DNA from: an uncultured Lachnospiraceae bacterium
Lineage (GTDB): Bacteria; Bacillota; Clostridia; Lachnospirales; Lachnospiraceae
Length of the DNA stretch: 14,955 bases
NCBI GenBank assembly: GCA_910586405.1
Contig: CAJUII010000078.1
Span: 1-14,955, forward strand
Direction: 5' to 3'
Below are positions 1 to 7,637 of this stretch, in pieces. Position numbers and translations under genes: made by a program. Numbering within the stretch: the stretch's first letter is position 1; every line of letters begins with the position of its first letter. Under the pieces are notes generated by a model. That model saw nothing but the letters and a program-made list of their open reading frames with translations, made no database searches and was not told the DNA's origin.

Positions 1-37
1 GATAAAATAATATTATCTATTTTAGGAGGAAAATAAC

Positions 38-1054
38 ATGGCAGTAAGAGTAGCAATCAATGGTTTTGGCCGTATCGGTCGTCTTGCATTCAGACAGATG
101 TTTAACGCAGAGGGATATGAAGTTGTTGCGATCAACGATCTGACAAGCCCTAAGATGTTAGCACACCTGTTGAAGTATGATTCTTCACAGGGAAAATATG
201 AGTTGGCGGACAAGGTTTCTGCAGGTGATGATTCTATCACAGTAGACGGAAAAGAAATTAAGATCTACGCTTTCCCAGATGCAAACAACTGCCCTTGGGG
301 AGATTTAAAGGTTGATGTTGTATTAGAGTGTTCAGGATTCTATACAAGCAAGGAGAAGGCTCAGGCACATATCAACGCTGGTGCCCGCAAGGTTGTTATC
401 TCTGCTCCGGCTGGAAATGATCTTCCTACAATCGTATTCAATACAAACCATGAGACATTAAAGGCATCTGATACAATCATTTCAGCAGCTTCCTGCACAA
501 CAAACTGCCTTGCGCCGATGGCAGATGCACTCAACAAGTATGCACCGATCCAGTCTGGTATCATGGTGACAATCCATGCTTACACAGGTGATCAGATGAC
601 ACTTGACGGACCTCAGAGAAAGGGTGATCTGAGAAGATCCAGAGCAGCAGCTGTAAATATCGTTCCAAACAGCACAGGCGCAGCAAAGGCTATCGGATTA
701 GTTATTCCTGAGCTGAATGGCAAGCTGATCGGTTCTGCACAGCGTGTTCCGACACCGACAGGCTCTACTACAATCTTAACAGCAGTAGTAAATAAGGCTG
801 ATGTGACAAAAGAAGGCATCAATGCAGCTATGAAGGCAGCAGCAAATGAGTCCTTCGGATACAACGAGGACGAGATCGTTTCTTCTGACGTTATCGGAAT
901 GAGATTTGGTTCTCTGTTCGACGCAACTCAGACAATGGTTAACAAGGTTTCTGATGATCAGTATGAGGTACAAGTTGTATCTTGGTATGACAACGAGAAC
1001 AGCTATACATCTCAGATGGTTAGAACGATCAAGTACTTCTCAGAGTTAGCTTAA
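38..1054 (+). CDS. gap: Glyceraldehyde-3-phosphate dehydrogenase, type I
   Basis: Cytoplasmic glycolytic enzyme that converts glyceraldehyde 3-phosphate, NAD+ and phosphate to 1,3-bisphosphoglycerate. The 338-residue length is normal for the family. The Rossmann nucleotide-binding motif NGFGRIG lies at residues 8-14. The catalytic motif SCTTNC carries the active-site Cys at residue 153, with the partner His at residue 180 (TIHAYT). The C-terminal WYDNE segment is also typical. The start is fixed by AGGAGGA at 24-30, seven bases before the ATG. The gene opens a gap-pgk-tpiA series and ends at a strong terminator, so much of its mRNA is probably monocistronic. Only 37 bases of upstream sequence are visible, so its promoter and any CggR-like regulator gene would lie outside the window. 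Identification is very secure. Confidence 0.98.
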   Translation: MAVRVAINGFGRIGRLAFRQMFNAEGYEVVAINDLTSPKMLAHLLKYDSSQGKYELADKVSAGDDSITVDGKEIKIYAFPDANNCPWGDLKVDVVLECSGFYTSKEKAQAHINAGARKVVISAPAGNDLPTIVFNTNHETLKASDTIISAASCTTNCLAPMADALNKYAPIQSGIMVTIHAYTGDQMTLDGPQRKGDLRRSRAAAVNIVPNSTGAAKAIGLVIPELNGKLIGSAQRVPTPTGSTTILTAVVNKADVTKEGINAAMKAAANESFGYNEDEIVSSDVIGMRFGSLFDATQTMVNKVSDDQYEVQVVSWYDNENSYTSQMVRTIKYFSELA

Positions 1055-1077
1055 TTCGTTAGAAAAAGACCTATTAA

Positions 1078-1108
1078 GGGTCCGGTCTTATGGGCCGGAC
1101 CCGTTTTT
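1078..1108 (+). terminator. Intrinsic terminator after gap
   Basis: An 8-bp GC-rich stem (GGGTCCGG at 1078-1085 with CCGGACCC at 1095-1102), a 9-base loop, then G and five T. It lies 24 bases after the gap stop codon and separates gap from pgk. Confidence 0.9.
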
Positions 1109-1109
1109 A

Positions 1110-1124
1110 GTATAATGGTTATAC
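1110..1124 (+). promoter_or_regulatory. Possible pgk promoter -10 within a palindrome
   Basis: A perfect TATAAT lies at 1111-1116, right after the gap terminator and about 80 bases before pgk. It sits inside a perfect inverted repeat, GTATAA (1110-1115), TGG, TTATAC (1119-1124). No convincing -35 hexamer is seen at 16-18 bp spacing, so a regulated or activator-dependent promoter, or chance, are all possible. Confidence 0.4.
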
Positions 1125-1180
1125 TGTGTCCTGTGGCGGGGATGTACAGCCCTGCAAGGGAAAATGATAGAAAAGATATA

Positions 1181-1186
1181 AAGGAG
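1181..1186 (+). promoter_or_regulatory. Ribosome binding site that sets the pgk start
   Basis: AAGGAG lies nine bases before the ATG at 1196. The open frame runs in phase back to an ATG at 1115, but that codon has no Shine-Dalgarno sequence and overlaps the candidate -10 box. The 1196 start is therefore preferred. Confidence 0.85.
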
Positions 1187-1195
1187 AATAGTAAA

Positions 1196-2419
1196 ATGGG
1201 ATTAAATAAGAAATCAGTTGATGATATCAACGCAAAGGGAAAAAGAGTGCTTGTGAGATGTGACTTTAATGTGCCACTCAAAAACGGTGAGATCACAGAT
1301 GAGACACGTATCGTAGCTGCACTTCCCACAATTAACAAGCTGATTAAGGACGGCGGAAAGGTAATTCTCTGTTCTCATTTAGGAAAGGTAAAGAATGGAC
1401 CAAACGAGGGTGAATCGCTTGCTCCAGTAGCGAAGAGACTTTCTGAGAAGCTTGGAAAGGAAGTAAATTTCATTTCTGATTACAATGTGACAGGCGAGGC
1501 TGCTACAGCAGCAGTGGAAGCGATGAACGAAGGCGATGTCGTATTGTTGCAGAATACACGTTTTCGCGGCAAGGAGGAGACAAAGAACGGTGAGGAGTTC
1601 AGCAAAGAGCTTGCAGACCTTGCAGACCTGTATGTATGTGATGCATTTGGGTCATCCCACAGAGCGCACGCTTCTGTTGAAGGTGTGACAAAGTTTATCA
1701 CAGCAAAGGGCGGAGAGAATGCAGTAGGATACTTAATGCAGAAGGAGATCGATTTCCTTGGCAACGCAGTAGAAAATCCAGTAAGACCATTTGTAGCAAT
1801 TCTCGGCGGCGCTAAGGTTGCTGACAAGTTAAACGTTATCAACAATCTGTTGGAGAAATGTGATACATTGATCATCGGCGGTGGCATGGCATTTACCTTC
1901 TTAAAGGCGAAAGGATATGAGATTGGAAATTCTTTAGTGGATGATGAGAAGCTCGACTACTGCAAGGAAATGATGGCAAAGGCTGAGACACTTGGTAAGA
2001 AGCTTCTTCTGCCAATCGATACCACTATCGCAGACGGTTTCCCCAATCCTATCGATGCAGAGATTGCAGTAGAGGTGGTTGATGCAGACAAGATTCCAGC
2101 AGGCAAAGAAGGACTTGATATAGGAACAAAGACGGCGGAGCTTTTTGCAGATGCAGTGAAATCTGCAAAGACTGTTGTGTGGAATGGACCGATGGGAGTA
2201 TTTGAAAATCCGACACTCGCAAAGGGAACAATCGCTGTGGCAAAGGCACTGGCTGAGACAGAGGCTACCACAATAATTGGCGGCGGTGATTCCGCGGCGG
2301 CAGTAAACCAATTAGGATTTGCGGATAAGATGAGCCATATCTCCACAGGTGGCGGCGCTTCTCTTGAATTTTTAGAGGGCAAGGAGCTTCCGGGTGTTGT
2401 TGCAGCAGATGACAAATAA
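1196..2419 (+). CDS. pgk: Phosphoglycerate kinase
   Basis: Cytoplasmic glycolytic enzyme that transfers phosphate from 1,3-bisphosphoglycerate to ADP, giving ATP and 3-phosphoglycerate. From the ATG at 1196 the protein has 407 residues, close to the bacterial norm of about 390-400. The N-terminal substrate motif RCDFNVP is at about residues 21-27. The substrate-binding segment LQNTRF, DAFGSSHRAHAS and the hinge-side GGAKV follow in the usual order. The nucleotide-binding GGGDSAAAV (about 362-370) and STGGGASLEFLEG are near the C-terminus. The gene lies 141 bases after gap, with a terminator between them, and 146 bases before tpiA. Expression may come from its own promoter or from readthrough. 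Identification is very secure. Confidence 0.98.
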   Translation: MGLNKKSVDDINAKGKRVLVRCDFNVPLKNGEITDETRIVAALPTINKLIKDGGKVILCSHLGKVKNGPNEGESLAPVAKRLSEKLGKEVNFISDYNVTGEAATAAVEAMNEGDVVLLQNTRFRGKEETKNGEEFSKELADLADLYVCDAFGSSHRAHASVEGVTKFITAKGGENAVGYLMQKEIDFLGNAVENPVRPFVAILGGAKVADKLNVINNLLEKCDTLIIGGGMAFTFLKAKGYEIGNSLVDDEKLDYCKEMMAKAETLGKKLLLPIDTTIADGFPNPIDAEIAVEVVDADKIPAGKEGLDIGTKTAELFADAVKSAKTVVWNGPMGVFENPTLAKGTIAVAKALAETEATTIIGGGDSAAAVNQLGFADKMSHISTGGGASLEFLEGKELPGVVAADDK

Positions 2420-2434
2420 TTTAGCAAGTCGATA

Positions 2435-2455
2435 GGGGAGCATAAGACGCTCCCC
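2435..2455 (+). other. Hairpin without a U tract in the pgk-tpiA gap
   Basis: A perfect 7-bp stem (GGGGAGC at 2435-2441 with GCTCCCC at 2449-2455) closes a 7-base loop 15 bases after the pgk stop. No T run follows, so it is not a standard terminator. It could protect or process the pgk mRNA, or act as a partial attenuator before tpiA. Confidence 0.55.
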
Positions 2456-2565
2456 AAGATTTCTGATTTACTTAGAACAATGTGAAGCATTCTTCGTGGA
2501 TGATGCAGACAATAAGGTTGTTCTGAATTACAAGACAGTGTATAATAGTAAGGAGAATAGGGAAA

Positions 2566-3315
2566 ATGGCAAGAAGAAAGATTGTAGCCGGAAACTGGAA
2601 GATGAATATGACGCCCAGTGAAGCGGTTAAATTGGTAGATGAGTTAAAAGATTTGGTAAAGTCAGACGATGTTGATGTTGTATACTGCGTGCCAGCGATT
2701 GATATTGTTCCGGTTGTAGAGGCGGTGAAGGGCACAAATGTAGAGGTTGGCGCTGAGAACATGTACATCGAGGAGAAAGGCGCATACACTGGTGAGATTG
2801 CACCGGGGATGCTGGTAGATGCTGGCGTGAAGTACGTCATTATCGGACATTCTGAGCGCCGTGATTACTTCAAGGAGGACGATGCATTTCTCAATAAGAA
2901 GGTTGCCAAGGCATTTGAGCATGGTCTTACACCTATCCTTTGCTGCGGTGAGTCTTTAGAGCAGAGAGAGACAGGCGTTACGATGGATTGGATCAGACTT
3001 CAGATTAAGTCTGATCTTGTGGGAATCACAGCAGATCAGGTGAAGAAACTGGTTATTGCTTATGAGCCAATCTGGGCGATTGGAACAGGCAAGACTGCTA
3101 CGACAGAGCAGGCGCAGGAGGTTTGCAAGGGCATTCGAGACTGCATCGCTGAGATGTATGATGCTGCGACAGCAGAGGCAGTACGCATTCAGTATGGTGG
3201 ATCTGTCAGTGCAGCAAACGCGGCAGAACTTTTTGCGCAGCCTGATATTGATGGTGGACTGGTAGGAGGCGCAAGCTTAAAGGCTGATTTCGGCAAGATT
3301 GTCAATTATAAATAA
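2566..3315 (+). CDS. tpiA: Triosephosphate isomerase
   Basis: Cytoplasmic glycolytic enzyme that interconverts dihydroxyacetone phosphate and glyceraldehyde 3-phosphate. The 249-residue length is the standard TIM-barrel size. The N-terminal AGNWKMN holds Asn10 and Lys12. The catalytic His is residue 95 (IIGHSERR) and the catalytic Glu is residue 167 (AYEPIWAIGTGK, leading into the flexible loop). The phosphate-binding YGGSV and GGLVGGASL are near the C-terminus. A GGAG-type ribosome binding site at 2550-2554 supports the ATG at 2566. TATAAT at 2541-2546, with a weak TTGTTC 17 bp upstream, could be a promoter, but transcription would then begin inside the ribosome binding site, so co-transcription with pgk seems more likely. 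A strong terminator follows the gene. Confidence 0.98.
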   Translation: MARRKIVAGNWKMNMTPSEAVKLVDELKDLVKSDDVDVVYCVPAIDIVPVVEAVKGTNVEVGAENMYIEEKGAYTGEIAPGMLVDAGVKYVIIGHSERRDYFKEDDAFLNKKVAKAFEHGLTPILCCGESLEQRETGVTMDWIRLQIKSDLVGITADQVKKLVIAYEPIWAIGTGKTATTEQAQEVCKGIRDCIAEMYDAATAEAVRIQYGGSVSAANAAELFAQPDIDGGLVGGASLKADFGKIVNYK

Positions 3316-3330
3316 TAGACAGAGTACGAG

Positions 3331-3377
3331 AAACCCCCTTCAATTATAGAAAACTTTATAATTGAAGGGGGTTTTTA
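3331..3377 (+). terminator. Strong intrinsic terminator after tpiA
   Basis: A perfect 18-bp stem (3331-3348 with 3357-3374) contains five consecutive G:C pairs and closes an 8-base loop. The 3' arm ends in GGGGG followed by a T-rich run. It ends the glycolytic segment 15 bases after the tpiA stop. Confidence 0.95.
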
Positions 3378-3408
3378 TTTCAGATTTTCTAATAATTCTT
3401 TGAACTCT

Positions 3409-3436
3409 TTGCAATTTTCAGATTTTATATTATAAT
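3409..3436 (+). promoter_or_regulatory. Candidate promoter for the pseudogene and kinase operon
   Basis: TTGCAA (3409-3414) and TATAAT (3431-3436) are separated by 16 bp, a good housekeeping-type promoter in AT-rich DNA just after the tpiA terminator. An 11-bp direct repeat, TTTCAGATTTT, occurs at 3378-3388 and 3416-3426, the second copy lying between the hexamers. Transcripts would run through the methyltransferase remnant into the gene at 3657. Confidence 0.55.
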
Positions 3437-3478
3437 AAAACAGGAAATAGGGCGTTAGGTGAATGGAGTGACAAAAGC

Positions 3479-3652
3479 ATGGAACAATTATAACTATGGG
3501 AGCGAATGCTTAAGCAGATTGTATGGAGCCAGTTGGGAGATATTGCGGATAAAAAAATTTTAGATTTTGGAAGTGGTTTTGGGGTCACAGCAGATCATTA
3601 TCGAGCAATTGCGTTCTTTCATCATGTGATATTAAAAAAAGAAGGAGAGTAG
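3479..3652 (+). pseudogene. Remnant of a class I SAM-dependent methyltransferase
   Basis: Starting at ATG 3479 (GGAG at 3465-3468), the frame reads four codons, a TAA stop at 3491-3493, then 52 open codons to TAG at 3650-3652. The open part contains LWERMLKQIVW and KKILDFGSGFG. The latter is the glycine-rich SAM-binding motif I of class I methyltransferases, preceded by the beta strand expected there. Right after that motif, at about 3600, the sequence passes to YRAIAFFHHVILKK, which resembles the C-terminal end of such proteins. About 190 central residues of a typical 250-residue enzyme therefore seem to be missing. The nonsense codon and the internal deletion together argue for a dead gene. 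A new start at ATG 3506 could still give a peptide of about 48 residues, but it could not form a methyltransferase fold. The assignment of the C-terminal part is inference. Confidence 0.72.
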
Positions 3653-3656
3653 AGTA

Positions 3657-3932
3657 ATGGATATTCAGATCAATGACAGTGACAAAATCACAATGACGCA
3701 TACAGGACTGCTTCCCGGGAAGAAAGGGAAAGTAATTCATGTATGTTTCGAGAGAAAAGCAGACGACAGAGAGGATTATGCAGAGATTGTGCTGCCGAGC
3801 AGAACAGTGGTCAATGCGAAGGGATTTGATGAGGGAGAACTTGCACAGCTACAACTGTATTTAAAAGATCAGGAACAGAGCATCATCAAGAATGCAAAAC
3901 AAATTAATCACGACTTGATCTTTAAGTTATAA
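3657..3932 (+). CDS. Small conserved-looking protein of unknown function
   Basis: I do not recognise this 91-residue protein. AAGGAG at 3642-3647, nine bases before the ATG, supports the start and overlaps the end of the pseudogene. The N-terminal half (GLLPGKKGKVIHVCFERK, then a YAEIVLP strand) looks like a small beta-rich fold. The C-terminal part (ELAQLQLYLKDQEQSIIKNAKQI) looks like one long amphipathic helix. There is no signal peptide, membrane segment or Cys motif, so it is probably cytoplasmic. Only seven bases separate it from the sensor kinase gene downstream, so the two are very likely co-transcribed. It might be an accessory of the kinase, but nothing in the sequence proves that. 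Strong initiation signals and protein-like composition make it a probable real gene. Confidence 0.75.
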   Translation: MDIQINDSDKITMTHTGLLPGKKGKVIHVCFERKADDREDYAEIVLPSRTVVNAKGFDEGELAQLQLYLKDQEQSIIKNAKQINHDLIFKL

Positions 3933-3939
3933 GGTTGTC

Positions 3940-6744
3940 ATGCCAATGAAAAAATGGATGCAGAATCCCTACACGGCTTTGATTTTAGTATGTATATTTC
4001 TGCTGATCGCGCTGTTGGGCATCAACATGTGTTATTTTGACAGACAATTGTCAAAAAATGACAACACACGTCAGCAGCAAAATGCATTTATAGCACATTG
4101 CAGTCAGCTTGTAAGATCATCTAGCAATTTGTCATATTATATGAGAAATTATGTGACATCAGGAGACCTTGAATGTTTTAAGGCGTATTGGAATCTGGAG
4201 AAGGGGCCGGACGGAAGACAGGCAGTCCTAAAGGATATGGAAGCTTCTGGACACTCAAGGAGTGAACGGGAAAAAGGTACAGTGATCAGAGAGGACTGCG
4301 AAAAGCTTCAAGAATATGAGATGTTTTTTCTTAAGTACGCCTTGAAGCAATATCAGGTAGACGCAGCATCCTACGAGGGAGTGCAGCCGCTGAAATCTTA
4401 TATTATGGATACAGAAAATTATATTTTAACGGACCCAGAGTTGAGTTTCCAGCAGGAAGAGTTACATGAGAAGGATGTGTTTATCAAAAATTATCATTAT
4501 TTGACAGATGAATTAGTAAAAGAACTGTGGGAGTTGTCAATGCTCGCAGAGGATGGGATTGATGCGTTGGACAGGCAGAGCGAGACGATAAAGAGACAGA
4601 TTTTTCTCATTCAAGCAGTGTCTTTGGTGCTGGCTTCAATCTGCGTTTTCCTTTTGATGGTTAAGAAGGTTCGCACAGACTCGGCCTCTTGTTCTGATCA
4701 TCTTGATGAGATTACCCATTCACAGCGGGAACAGCAACAGCGTGATGAAATGCTCATGTATTTCAGCCGAGCATATTTTGAGGTATATGTGGTTGACTTA
4801 AGCCAAGGATCATATGAAATTATTCGTTCTACCGAGCGTTATGGCAGTTATATCAGGAATCTCACAGGAGATTTTGCGCATCTGATGGAAATGGCGATAG
4901 TGTCATGGACGAAGCCGCCCTACAGAGAAATTTTTGGACAGCTCCTCAATACCCAGGAGATCAAAAGGCGCTTTGCATCTGGAGAGACAAAGATAGAATT
5001 TGTATATGAGTCGTATGATGATAAATGGAAAAGACTTGAATGTTTCCCTGTTCCAGAATATGGAATTGGCAATGAGAAGATGATTTTTGCACTCAGAGAT
5101 TACAATGAGGAAATGCTGATTAAAACAAATGAGGTGCTTGCGTCGGAGGCGATGAACCATATTTATACGCTGGTTGCCATTCGTGATATCGAAGCAGACC
5201 GATATGAATGTCTGCACCGCCGCCTCGAGAGAATTTTAGATTTCCCAGAAAAAGGAATCTATGCGGATCTCGTGAATGAGATATTGGGGAATATCCATGA
5301 GCAGGATATTGAAAAATTTCATGCTGAGCTGTCGGATGAGCGTTTTGAGCGTGAAGGTAGGGCAGAGTGTGAGTATCGAATCAGAGATAAAAATGGAGAA
5401 TATCATTATTATCGGCAGTATAATGCCAAGGTAAATATGCTGTCGGGGTCGCGCATGGTCATTTTGATCAGAAATATTGATGAGTTTAAGAAGCACGAAC
5501 TGTGGAAAGCGGAGCAGTTTCAGAAAGAACTTGAGATGACAAAGCTCTTAGCAGAGAAAAGCAAGGATTTGGAGAAGGCATTGTTGCAGGCGGAGAATGC
5601 CAATAATGCAAAGAGTAAATTCCTGTCTACCATGTCACATGATCTTCGAACGCCGATGAATGTTATATTGGGAATGGCGTATTTGGCGAAAAAGCGCATA
5701 GAGGATGTGGAGGAGGTAGACAGATGTCTTGATACGATACTTTTGTCTTCCCAAAATATGTTAGCGCTGATCAATGATGTGCTTGACATGAATAAAATCG
5801 AGAGCGGCGTCATTGAGGTTCACGAGAAATCAGGTGACATGATCAAGTTGATTGAGGATTTGGAGATTCTGATTCGAAATCGCTGTGAAGAAAATCAGCA
5901 GATTTTTGCGATTGACTGTAGCAGGATCGTTCACCGGTATCTGCGTATGGACGAGCTTAGGGTGCGTCAGGTGATCACAAATCTTCTCTCCAATGCGGTG
6001 AAATATACGCCGGCATATGGCAGAATCAGTATGGAAGTAATTGAACAGACTGCCGCGGATAAAACACAGTGCCATGTTGTATTTATTGTCAGGGATAATG
6101 GAATCGGTATGAGCGGTGATTTTGTCAAGCGTGCTTTTGAACCCTTTGAGCGCGAGCAGACATACATGTCTGATCAGATTGAGGGGACTGGGCTTGGGAT
6201 GTCGATTACCAAAAATCTTGTGGAACTTATGAAGGGGACGATTGAGATTGAAAGTATGGTAAATGTGGGAACAAAGATCACAGTGGTTCTCCCATTTGTA
6301 ATCTGTGATGAGGAGGTTACAGGAAGGGACACGGATTTTACTGTACTTCAAGGCAGATATCCTGGAAAGCGTATATTGATTGTTGAAGACAAGCGTATTA
6401 ATCTGGAAATTGTCAAAGGATTTTTGGAGGATGCCAAGCTGTGTATAGATGAAGCCAGAAATGGCAGGGAAGCAGTAGACAAAATCAAAGATGCAGAGGA
6501 AGGAACATACGATCTTATCTTTATGGATATCAGTATGCCAGTCATGCGGGGAGACGAGGCAGCTATGGAAATCAGACAGATAGATAGAGAATACTGTAAA
6601 ACTGTGCCAATCATAGCCATGACCGCAAATGCCATGGAGAGTGACGTTCAAAATTCGTACAAGTGTGGTATGAATGGTCATATCTCCAAACCAATTGAGC
6701 CGGAGGAGGTATACAGGTGCTTGAACAAGTGGCTGGTGAAATAA
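3940..6744 (+). CDS. Membrane-bound hybrid sensor histidine kinase with C-terminal receiver
   Basis: A 934-residue two-component hybrid kinase. A membrane segment lies at about residues 11-32 and a second at about 220-240. They enclose a roughly 185-residue, mostly helical outside domain that should be the sensor. Two PAS-like regions follow (about 265-390 and 400-515, ending ...MVILIRNIDEFKKHE), then a coiled coil. The HisKA domain has FLSTMSHDLRTPMN with the phospho-acceptor His567. The HATPase domain shows the N-box NLLSNAVKYT (681-690), DNGIG (719-723) and EGTGLG (748-753). The receiver domain runs from about 810 and has the acidic pair Glu816-Asp817, phospho-acceptor Asp863, Thr895 and Lys917. 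All key catalytic residues are present. No HPt domain, DNA-binding domain or separate response regulator is seen nearby, so the phosphorelay partner must be elsewhere. ATG 3940 has only a weak AAGG before it, and ATG 3946 is an alternative. The ligand is unknown. Confidence 0.95.
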   Translation: MPMKKWMQNPYTALILVCIFLLIALLGINMCYFDRQLSKNDNTRQQQNAFIAHCSQLVRSSSNLSYYMRNYVTSGDLECFKAYWNLEKGPDGRQAVLKDMEASGHSRSEREKGTVIREDCEKLQEYEMFFLKYALKQYQVDAASYEGVQPLKSYIMDTENYILTDPELSFQQEELHEKDVFIKNYHYLTDELVKELWELSMLAEDGIDALDRQSETIKRQIFLIQAVSLVLASICVFLLMVKKVRTDSASCSDHLDEITHSQREQQQRDEMLMYFSRAYFEVYVVDLSQGSYEIIRSTERYGSYIRNLTGDFAHLMEMAIVSWTKPPYREIFGQLLNTQEIKRRFASGETKIEFVYESYDDKWKRLECFPVPEYGIGNEKMIFALRDYNEEMLIKTNEVLASEAMNHIYTLVAIRDIEADRYECLHRRLERILDFPEKGIYADLVNEILGNIHEQDIEKFHAELSDERFEREGRAECEYRIRDKNGEYHYYRQYNAKVNMLSGSRMVILIRNIDEFKKHELWKAEQFQKELEMTKLLAEKSKDLEKALLQAENANNAKSKFLSTMSHDLRTPMNVILGMAYLAKKRIEDVEEVDRCLDTILLSSQNMLALINDVLDMNKIESGVIEVHEKSGDMIKLIEDLEILIRNRCEENQQIFAIDCSRIVHRYLRMDELRVRQVITNLLSNAVKYTPAYGRISMEVIEQTAADKTQCHVVFIVRDNGIGMSGDFVKRAFEPFEREQTYMSDQIEGTGLGMSITKNLVELMKGTIEIESMVNVGTKITVVLPFVICDEEVTGRDTDFTVLQGRYPGKRILIVEDKRINLEIVKGFLEDAKLCIDEARNGREAVDKIKDAEEGTYDLIFMDISMPVMRGDEAAMEIRQIDREYCKTVPIIAMTANAMESDVQNSYKCGMNGHISKPIEPEEVYRCLNKWLVK
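6702..6709 (+). promoter_or_regulatory. Ribosome binding site inside the kinase gene, for a GTG start
   Basis: GGAGGAGG lies seven bases before GTG 6717, inside the kinase coding region, where it encodes part of EPEEVYR. It decides the GTG start of the radical SAM gene and implies translational coupling with the kinase. Confidence 0.85.
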
Positions 6745-7637
6745 AATGTGTATTGTGTCCGAGGCGATGTCAGGCAGATAGAAACAGCGCCAGAGGGTAT
6801 TGCGGTGAGCGTATGCAAGTGCGGGTGGCAAGGGCATCACTTCATATGTGGGAGGAGCCATGCATCAGCGGCAGTGCAGGATCAGGGACAGTTTTCTTTG
6901 CGGGGTGCCCGCTGAGGTGCGTATTTTGCCAGAATAGGAAAATTGCATTGGGCGATAAAGGGAAGGAACTGACAACACAACAATTGGCAAAGCTTTTCCT
7001 TCTGCTGCAAGGCAAGGGGGCACATAACATCAATCTGGTGACGCCGACTCATTTTGTCCCGCAGATCGTGGCGGCATTAAAAAGTGCGAAGATGCAGGGG
7101 CTGTCAATTCCTATCGTATACAATACGTCAGGCTATGAGGAATTAGAAACGCTGCGTATGCTTGAGGGGTATGTTGACGTTTATCTGCCAGATCTCAAAT
7201 ATTACAGTGCAGAACTCTCAGCAAAATATTCCAGCGCGCCAGATTATTTTGTATGTGCATCCCGTGCGATCAAAGAGATGATGCGCCAGACAGGAGTACC
7301 AATATTTGACCAAGAACTTATGACGCGCGGCGTGATCGTTCGGCATATGGTCATGCCCGGGCATGTGGGGGATGCCAAGACAGTGCTAAAATATCTCTAT
7401 GAGACATACCAGGATGATATTTATATCAGTATTATGAACCAATATACGCCGCCTGCTGATTTGACAGCGTATCCTGAACTCAACAGGCGGGTAACGCACA
7501 GGGAGTACGAGAAGGTCGTTGATTATGCCATTGAATTAGGGATTCAAAACGCTTTTATACAGGAGGGAGACACTGCAAATGAGAGTTTTATCCCTGATTT
7601 TGATGAGGAACAATTTTTAAAGGAGATTGTAGAGTAA
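6717..7637 (+). CDS. Radical SAM protein, PflX (COG1313) type
   Basis: A 306-residue radical SAM enzyme. The cluster-binding motif CPLRCVFC (C64-x3-C68-x2-C71) follows GSGTVFFAG, as in the PflX/COG1313 family, which is related to pyruvate formate-lyase activating enzymes. The N-terminal Cys-rich segment CVLCPRRC (C11, C14, C18) with GYCGE (C29) is also typical of that family and may hold a second metal site. Later motifs include VTPTHF, YNTSGYE, DVYLPDLKYY, RHMVMPGH and MNQYTP. The family is known to contain uncharacterised proteins, so the substrate cannot be named. No glycyl radical enzyme gene, the usual partner of a true activase, is in this window. It starts with GTG behind a very strong ribosome binding site, overlaps the kinase by 28 bases and shares one base with the HAD gene. 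Family assignment is strong; function is open. Confidence 0.93.
   Translation: MLEQVAGEIKCVLCPRRCQADRNSARGYCGERMQVRVARASLHMWEEPCISGSAGSGTVFFAGCPLRCVFCQNRKIALGDKGKELTTQQLAKLFLLLQGKGAHNINLVTPTHFVPQIVAALKSAKMQGLSIPIVYNTSGYEELETLRMLEGYVDVYLPDLKYYSAELSAKYSSAPDYFVCASRAIKEMMRQTGVPIFDQELMTRGVIVRHMVMPGHVGDAKTVLKYLYETYQDDIYISIMNQYTPPADLTAYPELNRRVTHREYEKVVDYAIELGIQNAFIQEGDTANESFIPDFDEEQFLKEIVE

Noticed and set aside
1115..1195. N-terminal extension of pgk by 27 codons from ATG 1115
   Set aside because: No ribosome binding site, overlap with the candidate promoter, and a poor match to the usual N-terminus; AAGGAG supports ATG 1196.
2518..2546. Promoter TTGTTC-17-TATAAT directly upstream of tpiA
   Set aside because: The predicted start would fall inside the tpiA ribosome binding site, and the -35 box matches at only three positions, so it was not listed as a feature.
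5830..6861. 343-codon open frame on the - strand inside the kinase gene
   Set aside because: It lies antisense to a kinase with all catalytic motifs intact, has no family motifs, and its composition (Cys, His and Ile rich) is typical of a shadow frame.
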